Positions 54,762-64,000 of a stretch of DNA of 64,000 nt are shown here, piece after piece; positions within the stretch are counted from its first letter, which is position 1; each line of letters starts with the position of its first letter. Below the pieces are notes generated by a model that was not told the origin of the DNA, ran no database searches, and saw only the letters and a program-made list of their open reading frames with translations. Origin of the DNA: Hyposmocoma kahamanoa (taxonomy: Eukaryota; Arthropoda; Insecta; Lepidoptera; Cosmopterigidae); the NCBI RefSeq assembly GCF_003589595.1, contig NW_020653993.1, positions 5,782,892 through 5,846,891 of the forward strand, read 5' to 3'. The position numbers were made by a program, and so were the translations under genes.

Positions 54762-54796
54762 TAAAGGCCCAGCTAGCGAGCAGGGGCACTAAATGT

Positions 54797-54970
54797 GTGA
54801 CGATGCTGACCTCCTTCATCCTTCATCCCACTTTTTATCATCCTTCTTTCCTGCCATTATTTTTTTAAATTTTGAATATTCTCGAATTCCCTTTTCTTTC
54901 ACTGTTATAGCGTTTGCTTTGAATCCCATCAAAATTATTGAGACGCGAAGACTTGATAATAACGAATAAC
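54797..54970 (+). repeat. Family M repeat
   Basis: GACGATGCTGACCTCCTTCA, CTTCATCCCACTTTTTATC, TTTTTTTAAATTTTGAAT; begins about 35 bp after the transposon. Confidence 0.55.
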
Positions 54971-55079
54971 CTTCATTTCCTTATTGCAAAACTTCACGTC
55001 GATTATTTTTAAATTATACAGTTATATTATTATAGGCTCTTTTGTGTCTTCCTTCTTTATGTTTTCTTTTTATGTAAAG

Positions 55080-55815
55080 AAGGAGGCAAACGATCGGACG
55101 AGCCACTCGATGGGTGGTGGAATATGATATTACATATCATATTACAAAATTGAAGAGTATGTTTTAGATAAAGAAGTATGGAAAGACAACAAGAGTCTAG
55201 ATTCCACACAATTATGATTCAAAGTGTATTCCATAGCATTTAAATTTATTTGAAATGAGCAATTCCTTTGTTTGTTGCTCGTTCTTCTCATAGAGATCAG
55301 CGTATTGAACAAGCTACTGCTCGTTTAAAAAGTAGCTTAAGAAATGACGTTATCAAGTGTAAAAATTTTACCTATGGAATAAATGATTATTAGACTTCAG
55401 CAGCAAGATGATGTTGCTGCCTATGCGTTGCCAGCCTTTGAGAGCCCTGTTAACACGCTTTTTGATGAACGAAACTATTACGAAAATACTTCAGGAAGAA
55501 GATCTACATCTTACAGGTTCGAGGAAGGAACGAACGAGATGCCCGCGTGGCCTTACAATGCCAGGCATGTAAGATGTGGATATGGACTCTATTCCTTTGG
55601 CGGGAGGTGCGATGGTGGAAACGAGACGGTGACACCAATTGGAAAAGTTCCTCAGAGCGCCCCCATTATAAAGACGGTAGAACACACACAGAGAGCCAAC
55701 GTTTCTCCGTAGGCTAAGGGGCTCCATACCATCTGCGAGTTTGGGATTATTGACAATACAAACAGCCCTATTTTGGACCGTTGGATGGAGACACGTGGTT
55801 CAAGCTGGTGTTTGG
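55080..55815 (-). pseudogene. Non-LTR retrotransposon fragment, interrupted by another LINE
   Basis: The minus strand encodes MEPLSLRRNVGSLCVFYRLY, then NFSNWCHRLVSTIAPPAKGI and, in other frames, the FIKKRVNRALKGWQ-like end. It is split at 55121-55395 by a plus-strand family X tail. Frameshifts and stops are present. Same subfamily as 15375 and 36398. Confidence 0.75.
55121..55395 (+). repeat. Family X LINE 3' end nested in a LINE
   Basis: ATTACAAAATTGAAGAGTAT, AAAGACAACAAGAGTCTAGA, TTGCTCGTTCTTCTCA and TACCTATGGAATAAATGATT are the reverse of 38010-38397. The left border has an inverted AATATGATA/TATCATATT. Confidence 0.7.
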
Positions 55816-56244
55816 GTACTTCCTTTTCATCTTTTACAATAAATCTTGTGAACCGAGCCCTTGCATTTTCATTTCGCTACGTCTAGGCTACAAATGTAAG
55901 TCAATGTCTGTAATATAAAAATTATGCGCGAAAATGATTCCAATCGACTGTTATATCTCCCATTCACGGCACGTCTTCAGACTCGATAAGCCGCTCTCTA
56001 ACCTGTTCGTGACTCATATAATAGTATAATAAAACCTTATTATAAAAAGTATCCAATTGTACTTACTTAGGAAAAGTGACTCTTGTTTGATAACCTCAAT
56101 TACAAACAAAACAATCGATAAGATCTCGTTTCTTCATAATTTTGAGTCGCAGCTACAACAGCTTTCTATGGAAAGTGAACAAACTATATTTGAAATAAAA
56201 TTTGTGTGGCATTAGGAATACTTTCATGTACAAGTTGTCAAATA
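55816..56244. other. Stretch without a supported gene
   Basis: Nothing recognisable. Confidence 0.4.
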
Positions 56245-56512
56245 TTTGTAATTTTCGTACACAAAAATAATACAACAAACTTTTTTAGCTTTCGTATACA
56301 AAAATATTATAACACGCTTTTGTAACTTTCGTACACAAAAATATTATTACACGCTTTCATAGCTTTTACACATAAAAATATTATTACCCGCTTTTACATT
56401 TTCAATACACCAAAACATTAATACACGCTTTTGTAGCATTTATACATAAAATAAATATCTCACACTTTTGTAACTTTTGTTTACGAAATATAAGTACATC
56501 CTTTCGTTACAT
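56245..56512 (+). repeat. 37-bp minisatellite, about seven diverged units
   Basis: Units resemble TTTTGTAACTTTCGTACACA followed by AAAATATTATTACACGC. Starts at 56245, 56281, 56318, 56355, 56392, 56429 and 56466 keep a near-exact 37-bp register despite heavy divergence. Confidence 0.85.
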
Positions 56513-57178
56513 CCCTATGTTTTTATCGAATTTTGAATATAAAAACTATTTTATTAGATGTAATATAATATATGCGAAAAATATTAAATTGTCAAATTTT
56601 GCGCGCATAAAAGTGCAGAATTGTAAAGAAAGAAAATCGGTAGGGAATCGACATTTTGCCCAGTATTATACTACTATCGTAAATTCTCCGTTATTTTCAT
56701 CTCCATCTCCGCCACGACCAATTCACGGCCAGCCCAAACTTATAAATCTCACTATCTCGTAAGCAATTACGGTAAGATCAATTTCTCGACGAAAACAAAC
56801 TGCCATTGTTACAAAAACAAATACAAGGTAATGGGGAAGATATAGTATCAAAATACTTTTGGACATTGAAAGATTCTAGTGTAATTTTTTGACACTTTGC
56901 CTTTAACAAATGTACAGTATTATTTGCATGAGCATCGAACTACATTATTCAAAAATTATGGCCATAAATATTACCGAACGTGCGCTATCTCGCTCATACA
57001 TCTACGCACGTGACACGGCCGAAAGAGATAGTAGACTCTATTATGGAATACCTAACCGTGCGACCCGGGTAAATAGTCTGGAAACTAAATCTCTGTACAA
57101 AGTTATAAATGTTTACTGGAATGAGAAAACAGTATAGGAGTGAGTAGTTTAATTTTTGAATTAAAAATATACTTATAA
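56513..57178. other. AT-rich stretch without a supported gene
   Basis: Two short frames (56517-56762, 56910-57137) carry no motif. Confidence 0.4.
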
Positions 57179-57947
57179 CGGCTATTCTCACATTCGGTGT
57201 TCTCAGCCTAATTACCGCAGCCATTTCGGTGTCCTCTGCATAATTACCGTAGCTATTGTTTTTACTTGCTTAATGTACCTAATAAATTAAAATATGAACA
57301 GCTTTAAGTTTAACTATTAATATGTCTAAATGGAATTAGAATAGACAAAGTAGTTTTCGAGTTATTAAGAAACAAATATTTATAAAATATAAATATAAAT
57401 ATCTTTGAATTTAATGTTCTTCACTTTTTATAATGAATTATAGTGATACAAGTTTTTTTATGTTTTAATATTTTTTATCGGCAGAAATATTAAAATGTAA
57501 ATTATTACACTATTCGTGTGACAACTGTGATTAATCATAAGAAAGAATTGGAGTAATTTTTAATCATTGCCACTAACCAAGTATTAAGAAACCTACTTTA
57601 AATTTATTTCAAAAAATCTTGACTAGCACTTGTATCAGTTGAAATAAACCAAATGTAGCAAAATATACAATTAATAATTCAGCTGTGTCAGAAACAGTCG
57701 ATTTTTTTTTTAATCTTTGAACTTTCTAATTACCGTATCCATAAAATATTCGTGTCTTAATAACTCAAAAACTATTTTGTCTATTTTAATCCCATTTAGA
57801 CATATTGATAGTTAAGCTTAAAGTTGTTCAGATTTTAATGCTATTGCCTATATTAAGCGGGAAAAAACAATGGCTGCGGTAATTAGGCCGAGGACACCGG
57901 ATTGGCTACGGTAATTACGCTGAGAACACCGAACGTGTGAATGGCCG
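57179..57947. mobile_element. Non-autonomous element with long terminal inverted repeats (about 200 bp)
   Basis: The first 200 bp (CGGCTATTCTCACATTCGGT onward) match the complement of the last 200 bp (CGGCCATTCACACGTTCGGT onward), through TTAATATGTCTAAATGG-like and GAGTTATTAAGA segments. ATAA borders both ends (57175-57178 and 57948-57951). Each arm starts with two tandem copies of a CGGTGT(T/C)CTC...AATTACCG unit. The centre (57385-57735) is AT-rich and non-coding. Confidence 0.85.
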
Positions 57948-58046
57948 ATAATATTATAATATTTTTTAAATACAACTGTATAATACTGCTACGAGAGGTT
58001 TTTTTATTATAATTTATTGTTTGCACCAATAACATTTAACATTAAA

Positions 58047-58184
58047 ATGTGTCTGAATGGTAGTAGGTTGGTTAGGGTAGACAAAATCCGTTATCTTGGT
58101 CACAGAGTTACAGAAAGTCTTAGTGATAATGATGTTATTGGGCGAGAAAGAAGTGGGGCACTGGCAATGGGGGGTGTAATATAA
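58047..58184 (+). pseudogene. Non-LTR retrotransposon RT fragment
   Basis: The 45-codon frame reads LNGSRLVRVDKIRYLGHRVT then DNDVIGRERSGALAM, the RT palm-to-thumb segment with the L-G-K-x-K-YLG pattern of LINE RTs. Both sides are missing. Confidence 0.65.
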
Positions 58185-58685
58185 AGGTTATTATTTACAA
58201 TTATTGTTTACAATTGCCATGGACCCATAACTCAAGATGACTCTAATCGGGATACAGGACAACACGGTCAAGTAGTTAGTACCCTATTGGTATACCAGAT
58301 GTCGCGACGAGTATCAAATAGATTTTTGTAACTAATTTGTTTTACATTCACAAGCTGCAATTTATCAATGCTACTCTATTTTCTAGTTAAAACAAACAAA
58401 TCAACTAGATGGCGCTTATTGTACATATTTTTATGTATAATGCCAGCCATTCTTTTATCTTATTTAGAATAGCTCCATTTATCCATATTAGGAAGCGTCA
58501 ATTTATAAATTAATGAGTAACACACAATGCTCAATATCAATATTTGAATAATATTACAAGGAAAAACAGAGTGACTTCTTATGTTTCCTTTTTGAAGAGG
58601 AATTAATTGATATCTACCGCCATTTACACAATATAAACTACTTCCAGGTTATTGATCAGCGCCATCTAGATGTAAGACCGAAATG
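58185..58685. other. Stretch without a supported gene
   Basis: Nothing recognisable. Confidence 0.4.
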
Positions 58686-58689
58686 ATAC

Positions 58690-58800
58690 AATCTGTCCGG
58701 ATTTAAATCGGGTATTTTAGTTTTTTTCAAATAAACCAACGTTTCGGGCCCTTTTGTAGGTCCCATGGTCACGGTTGGCTGAGGTGGGACAGTAATCAAC
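58690..58800 (+). repeat. Family B fragment
   Basis: TCCGGATTTAAATCGGGTAT, AACGTTTCGGGCCC and GTAGGTCCCATGGTCAC match the interior of 46531-46786. Confidence 0.7.
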
Positions 58801-58918
58801 CAGTTATGTCTAATATTAATGTTATTAATGTAAAACACTCTATTTTTTTCACTATTGTTACAACAGTTATTAATTAAATACCTTGTTTTTAATTTTGCAA
58901 ACAAATATTCCCAATTTA

Positions 58919-60003
58919 CGCTAGATATTTATAATATGTGTTATAACTGGCGCAATGTCCTCCAATACAGGAAGAATCAAGTCAAGGCTCAAATTGTCAC
59001 TGCCGATGGCCTTGGTGGAGATAGAGCGGATACTTTTCTTTACAAGATCCTCTGAGATGATCTTAAAAGTGAAAAGGATACAATAAGGTGTGATAAGATT
59101 AGAAAGACATGTAAGAGTATTAGATTTAGTAAGATGGTTAAGGATGACTGGCGGAGTAGAAAAATGGGAGTTCAAGGAATTGAGATCTACGTTGTTACGG
59201 CAAGCATCCACAGAAGACTTGCCTACACCAATCGAGTGCAGAAATTTCCATACCTGAGCCTGGGAGAGATCTTGAATAGACGAAAGAATGTAGCGACGTT
59301 TAACATCCCTACACATTCTGTTGCAGAGATTTCGTAATTTTTTGTAAACGTCGAGATTCTCTGCAGAAGGTTCAAGTTTTAGACGGCACTTGGCTTTGTC
59401 ACGCTTCGTCACAATTCTTCTGATCTCAGGTGAGAGCAAGGGTGCCGGCGCGCGTTTGACTCGGACTGGCCGTACAGGTGCATGAAAATCATAAACTTTC
59501 ACTAACTCAGTGTTAAGAATATCAACCTTTACATCAATATTTTCTGACGAAAATAGCACAGACTAGACAATACAGCTAATATCCTCTCTCAAACAATCAA
59601 AACCTATATGAAATTGCGCAAGAGAAGGACGTTTCCCTTAACCTTAGGTGAACGCACTCTGTAAGAGAGATAAATTAGGTCGTGATATGAGAAAGGAGGA
59701 CTCATCTGTCCAGGCGAAATGGCCAGTTTGGGGTGTGAAATTATCATTAAATCGATCAGGGAAGGTCTGCTGTTAGGGAAGTAATGGGTCGGTTTTAGTG
59801 TCCTCAAAACTTTCAGATCAAGCGCCGACGTCAGATCTGATAACTTATCGGATCGATTGTCATTTTTGAGAAGACAAGTATTTAGATCACCCATAAGAAT
59901 GACGTGATCAAAAAGGGTACCTAGGTTGTCAAGACTACTGTCCAAGATGTTGAAATAATCTGTTTTGTCGTTAGGGCTACACAAAACACCAACCAGGATT
60001 TTT
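58919..60003 (-). pseudogene. Non-LTR retrotransposon fragment: endonuclease C-terminus, linker and RT start
   Basis: On the minus strand the first piece (about 60003-59604) encodes VILMGDLNTCLL, SLIDLMIIS and a SYHDLI motif, the closing motifs of an APE-type endonuclease. The second (59559-58921) encodes the linker (HAPVRPVRVKRAPAPLLSPE, RRIVTKRDKAKCRLK) and the first RT segment (SISTKAIGSDNLSLDLI). Between them are a frameshift near 59605 and a TAG where W is usual, so it is dead. The 3' part of the RT is absent. It may belong to the same broad clade as 1463-2563, but the pieces do not overlap. Confidence 0.85.
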
Positions 60004-60017
60004 TTGTGATGAACTAT

Positions 60018-60290
60018 AACATTTATATGTTTGTGTTTTGATTTTTACTTAATGTCATTAGTATTACATTACGTATTTCATAGCTTTAATGTTTTATGTG
60101 TGTACTACAAAAATAGCCAATACTTCAGGTAGGTAAATATTCAATCGTGCTTAAATTGAATCGTACTTACAAAAACGTTACCTAATCTATGGTGGAACTG
60201 AATCAATTGCGTTGTGTTCTTCCATCTATTCTAAAATACAATGTTTTACAATTTATTTATTATACAGATTTTAAACTTTATAAACACTGG
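60018..60290 (+). repeat. Dispersed repeat family D, copy 2
   Basis: Counterpart of 9365-9655; starts right at the 5' border of the LINE fragment and ends at the Penelope-like remnant. Confidence 0.7.
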
Positions 60291-60295
60291 GTGTC

Positions 60296-60770
60296 CATAA
60301 AGTGAATTGCAGTTGTGGGAGCTCGTATATCGGTCAGACTAAACAAACAATTGTCGATCGTATGGAGGAACACATCCGAGCAGTAAAAAACAATGATGCA
60401 CAGAAGTCGGCTATCACAACATCTCACATAGACTGACTCTAACCACTGGATCGAGTTGCATAGCCCCCAGGTACTCTCGACAGAACGTCACTACATACCA
60501 CGGTTGGCACGAGAAGCCATCGAGATCACGAAGTACAAAACATTTAACCGTGATGATGGTTTTAAACTGTCCAGTGCATGGAATCCGGTCCTTAGTGCGT
60601 GCAGTAATAAAAACAAAAACACCTCGAGTTCAGTTTCGCGTGTCGATACAGTGAGTGTGGTTTGTGTGAAGAAAATGAGTGACAATGGTAACGCCACAAC
60701 AAATTGCGATGAAGGCAGTCGTCTACAGCGCAAGAGGGTAGACAGATATGTCTGCTCTTAAAGCTGTCAT
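60296..60770 (+). pseudogene. Penelope-like retroelement remnant, GIY-YIG endonuclease domain
   Basis: The plus strand encodes VNCSCGSSYIGQTKQTIVDR then MEEHIRAVKNNDAQKSAITT. After a frameshift near 60436 it encodes SPQVLSTERHYIPRLAREAI, EITKYKTFNRDDGF and KLSSAWNPVL. These are the YIG/GQT start, the R-x-x-EH helix and the RL-REAIEI...NRD-G--LS--W closing block of the Penelope GIY-YIG endonuclease. The RT domain is missing. The second frame continues open to about 60761. It cannot be functional as it stands. Confidence 0.8.
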
Positions 60771-61014
60771 CTGCCGCCGTCCTGTCAACCCGTGACCATG
60801 GAGCGCGCAACCCAAATATCGGGGAAAAAAAAAGAAGCCATACCGTGGTAAGAAACCTGATATTAGTGGTAAACATTTAAATTATTTATTCCCGACTTCT
60901 AAAAATATAGAAAAATATATCGATAACTAGGCATAGATTAAAATGCAAAATAGGAGATTAAAATTCGTCGTTATTGGGGCAGCTTTCGCTATCCTTTACA
61001 TTTTGTGTTATCAA

Positions 61015-61041
61015 CATTGACTTTTTATTTGTAAGTCAATG
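61015..61041. mobile_element. 27-bp extreme deletion derivative of the 22576 MITE
   Basis: CATTGACTT joined to TTTATTTGTAAGTCAATG: the outer left tip plus the right end of the family. GTTATCAA (61007-61014) and GCTATCAA (61042-61049) flank it, an 8-bp duplication with one change. Confidence 0.65.
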
Positions 61042-61689
61042 GCTATCAATTAAAAAATCAGTAATATTGTAATAGCATTGAGTAACTAACAAGTTATGCT
61101 ATTTCATTTTAAATTGTCTACAATTTAATTCTTTAACAGCATCCGGCAATTTATTAAATAATTTGGCTGCTAATACGAACAATTCTTCGTTCTACTGTAA
61201 AATTCCAAACTAGGGCGTTGTTTGGGCCGTAGTTCTGTTTTATTCCTTGTGTTTCTAGGATAACTAGTTTTGACTATATTAAAGTTGCTTAGATTTTGTT
61301 TGACATAAACGCAGGTCGACATCGATGGTAGTGTTAATATCTTCAGTTTCGTAAAGTAAAGTACACAACTCTCTCGCTGACCCACACCAAACATGGCCCT
61401 GACACATTTCTTCTGGATTGTAGGTTGTTGATGATGGTTTATTTTATACATATATTCATACACATATATACTTCACACCCTTTTCCTATCGGGGAGGGGA
61501 ACAGCCTTCCACTTGCAACGCACTTTCACACTTTTGTTGCCTCATCAACACGCATCGTAACGTACACGTCCATACGTTAAGGATCCTCTTGACCGGGCCT
61601 TCCTTGAGGACGTCCTCAGTCTTGCGTTTTAAGTCTGTTTCGTCAATCTTCTTTCATTCAATCTCATTCACTTTAATTTGAAACCGACT

Positions 61690-61935
61690 TAAAAAAAATT
61701 ACTTGTATGTGTATGTTACGCGATAACTCCGAAATATGTAAACCGATTTTGATGATTGTTTTTTTATTGGAATGAGACTACCCCAGTATTGGTCCCATTT
61801 AAATTTAAAGAAAATGTTCCACCTCTAAAGGTGGCAAACTGAGGGATGAATCCGGTTTCGCGCACTTTCCGGTAACCGATTTCAATAAAACTTGGCAAAT
61901 AGATCTAATTTCACAAACTTTGGAGGTCGGTTTTT
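61690..61935 (+). repeat. Family E repeat, copy 2, with inverted ends
   Basis: AAACCGACTTAAAAA (left, about 61680) faces GGAGGTCGGTTTTTTT (right, about 61921). The interior matches 49590-49858. Confidence 0.75.
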
Positions 61936-61959
61936 TTATAATAAAGTTACAATTAATAG

Positions 61960-62430
61960 AGTCAAAGTCAAATCACTTGTTCCATAGGTAAAATTTTTAG
62001 ACTTGAAAACGTAATTTTTAAGCTACTACTCGTCTACTACACTACGCTGACCTTCCTGACAAGAACGAGCAAGAAACTCAAGATTGCTCTTTTCAAATAA
62101 GTTGCTATGGAATAAATACACTTTCAATCATAATTGTGTGGAATATAGACTCTTGTTGTCTTTCTATACTTCTTTATCTAACACATACTCTTCAATTTTG
62201 TAATATGACTTTTCAATTAAAATAGTTTTAATATAAGTTTTAAACTTAGGAAATGATAATCTTAATATATTCTCCGGAATGTTATTGTAAAAACGTATAC
62301 AATTCCCCATTAAAGAATCGTTTACCTTAGTTAAACGAAATCGTGGTACCATGAGTTTGGACTTAGTTCTAAGGTTAATATTACCGATATCTTCTTTCTT
62401 AATGAAGTTATGTATATTTTACGGGCCTAC
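61960..62430 (-). pseudogene. Non-LTR retrotransposon 3' end (family X), best copy
   Basis: The plus strand starts GAGTCAAAGTCAAA, the tail of a minus-strand LINE. The minus strand codes for INLRTKSKLMVPRFRLTKVN, NDSLMGNCIRFYNNIPENIL and FPKFKTYIKTILIEKSYYKI with a final EEYVLDKEV. This is the RT C-terminal segment ending in FYN-IP---- and a Y-x-I-x-EY motif. A TAA lies upstream of the readable part. No catalytic domain. Confidence 0.8.
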
Positions 62431-62729
62431 AAAATATTTGAGTATATGTACTGTGATGCTACAGTCATGATACCAGTCTCCTCAAACTTTTCTCAGAGAG
62501 AAACAGGAGAACCTAAACGGTACACAAAACAAATCGCTCGTTTTTGCAACACAAATATGGTTTGTATATTTGCCGCATTACCCCTCATGATTATGCATTC
62601 TATGATGATAATAATCCTATTATCGATAAAGATAATTCCTATTATCCGTTTAGCTCTTTTTACCTATATATTTTCAAATAATTGCTATAAATGTTAATCA
62701 GCCCAATTTTTATTGTGAATCTAAGAGCG

Positions 62730-63003
62730 TCTGGTGGTAACCAATACATCGTGGTTTATTACCACCAGTCCACAGCAGTTGCAGTGCCATTCAAAGCTTT
62801 AAACAGTAAAGATCTGGGGAACACTTCCACTTCACCCTGACACATAAGTTGATAAGTCCCATGTGCCTGCAATTTCACCAGCACCCTTACCTTTCAAAAC
62901 TGGAACTCCGTAATGTTCACATTACTGTTTGACGATAGAAATAGGTAAGATGGTAGTAGTTTCCTGGACCAACTCTTTCACAAGTTCTACTGCTGCTGCT
63001 ATT
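62730..63003 (-). repeat. Family A repeat, A-rich end lost
   Basis: Minus-strand copy from GTCTGGTGGTAACC to CAAGTTCTACTGCTGCTGCT. Near its start TGGTGGTAA and TTACCACCA are inverted. Confidence 0.8.
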
Positions 63004-63074
63004 AAAAATAACTAGGTATTACAAGGAGCGACTACTAGATAGACTACTAGAGACTACTAGAGAGACTAGGTGCT

Positions 63075-63205
63075 TTATGTTTTTCTCAGGGGAATCTGGC
63101 TTGTGAAATAGAAATTGAATCATCTAGAATATAATTTTTTTATCATTGCGATGATCTTAAGTGTAATTTGCTTGTCTATGAAATAAAGATTTGTAAAATT
63201 TTGTT
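63075..63205 (+). repeat. LINE 3'-end (family G), copy 3
   Basis: TTTTTCTCAGGGGAATCTGG and GAAATAAAGATTTG compare with 27596 and 27679. Confidence 0.5.
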
Positions 63206-63714
63206 TGGAATGGCTTAGGACAGTGAAGTAGTAGAAGTTATTTAAAATGTGCCTCAAACATATCATGATTAACGGCAGCATCCAAAAATAACATACAACT
63301 TAATAAAGTCTTTGTTAATTAATACTTGAATAACGACAAACAGATTCGTCATCAAAGTCCGAGCAACGTCGTTACGGAAATATAATCGCATAACGTTATA
63401 ATTTCTGTTATTGCTGTTTTTAATGTATTCTATGGTAATTGTTTTTCATTATATAGGGAGGGGGAAAAATTTGGCGAAGACTGTGGTATTGTATTAATTT
63501 TTATTGATTATCATGATAGGTGACTTTTTTAACTATTAATTTTCATGTTCAACTACTCAGTTTTGTTAGAGTAATTATTGGTTAACAGTCTTTGTGACAC
63601 AATCTGTACATACTTACTGTAAGAAATTTAGTTATAAGATTTAATTATGTCTGCTGTTTCTTGACCCAAATAAATAAAAAAGTATAATTTTTGTACTATC
63701 ATGATATTAATTTA
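63206..63714. other. AT-rich stretch without a supported gene
   Basis: Nothing recognisable. Confidence 0.4.
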
Positions 63715-63757
63715 TTTTTTGTGAAATTGCTCCACTAGTTTGATATAATTTTAAATA
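63715..63757 (-). repeat. Family C SINE, short 3' fragment
   Basis: The complement reads ACTAGTGGAGCAATTTCACA, the conserved 3' phrase of family C. Confidence 0.55.
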
Positions 63758-63916
63758 CAAAGTCCTTAAAATGGCCTTATTTTGGCATATATTTTTAACC
63801 AGTATACTAAATTAATGCAAACCATCCTATTTTTAACCGATTTCAAAAAATTGAGGATATAAATAAATAAACTAAACAAAAAGAAGATGTATGTGGCATT
63901 GCAAAAGGAGGTCCAC

Positions 63917-63957
63917 AGGAAAGAGCGAAAGCTCTTCCTCTCACTGAAAAGTGAGAG
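63917..63957 (+). repeat. Two adjacent hairpins, first with GAAA loop
   Basis: AGAGC-GAAA-GCTCT (63922-63935), extended by AGGA/TCCT around one bulged A, is followed by CTCTCAC-TGAAAA-GTGAGAG (63938-63957). Confidence 0.7.
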
Positions 63958-64000
63958 CCATGCAGGGTGTTACAATGCTTTTAAGTACCAATAAAAAGAT

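Larger units (their letters stand above)
50835..54763 (+). mobile_element. Apparently intact DNA transposon with DDE/SWIM transposase
   Basis: Both tips read AAGGAGGATGGGCAAA inward (50837 and, on the complement, 54761), and each is bordered by TA (50835-50836 and 54762-54763), a 2-bp target duplication. The 3.9 kb hold a tandem-repeat block (51373-51760) and one two-exon gene (52020-54373) with a poly-A signal. Kapitonov and Jurka's ISL2EU group has 2-bp duplications and a comparable transposase but normally a second, YqaJ-nuclease gene. No such gene is present here. Superfamily assignment (ISL2EU- or Harbinger-related) is therefore open. Confidence 0.85.

Overview
The window is 64 kb of AT-rich animal DNA that I read as an insect genome, most likely a moth or butterfly. 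The organism is an inference. It rests on the style of the repeats: tRNA-headed SINEs, many 5'-truncated non-LTR retrotransposon tails whose encoded C-termini look like those abundant in Lepidoptera, a Penelope-like remnant and many small inverted-repeat elements. I find no host gene that I can name with confidence. There are no rRNA genes, no functional-looking tRNA genes, no CRISPR array and no prokaryotic operon structure. Two runs of N are present (12951-12960 and 34724-35123).

The best-preserved and most interesting object is at 50835-54763: a DNA transposon of about 3.9 kb with matching tips, a TA duplication on both sides, a six-copy alternating tandem repeat, and one intact two-exon gene (52020-54373). 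The gene encodes a predicted 701-residue transposase with an N-terminal C2..C2 finger split by the intron, a second C2-C-H module, a DDE core (D332, D413, E462) and a C-terminal SWIM-type C-x-C...C-x-H finger.

The rest is layered mobile DNA. One interspersed family ('family A', about 310 bp, A-rich 3' end, two internal hairpins) occurs in about 20 copies in both orientations. Several copies are split by later insertions, which gives relative ages: a LINE at 21184-21828, a Harbinger-like element at 33574-34144, a 'family M' repeat at 39772-40186 and an unknown 173-bp insert at 47872-48044. Non-LTR fragments include an RT-coding piece at 1463-2563, an endonuclease/linker piece at 58919-60003 and C-terminal RT pieces at 8565, 15375, 21184, 23190, 31150, 36398, 37400, 38010, 45355, 55080, 58047 and 61960. 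A solo LTR with a 4-bp duplication is at 17439-17974.

Small inverted-repeat elements with visible ends are at 11228-11676, 22576-22803 (8-bp duplication), 33574-34144 and 57179-57947 (arms near 200 bp). Strong palindromes are at 9836-9994, 14730-14773, 44255-44285 and 46535-46779. The left edge (28-3881) is bounded by diverged inverted repeats and holds a broken THAP-like exon. Long AT-rich stretches between these elements show nothing I can support as genes.
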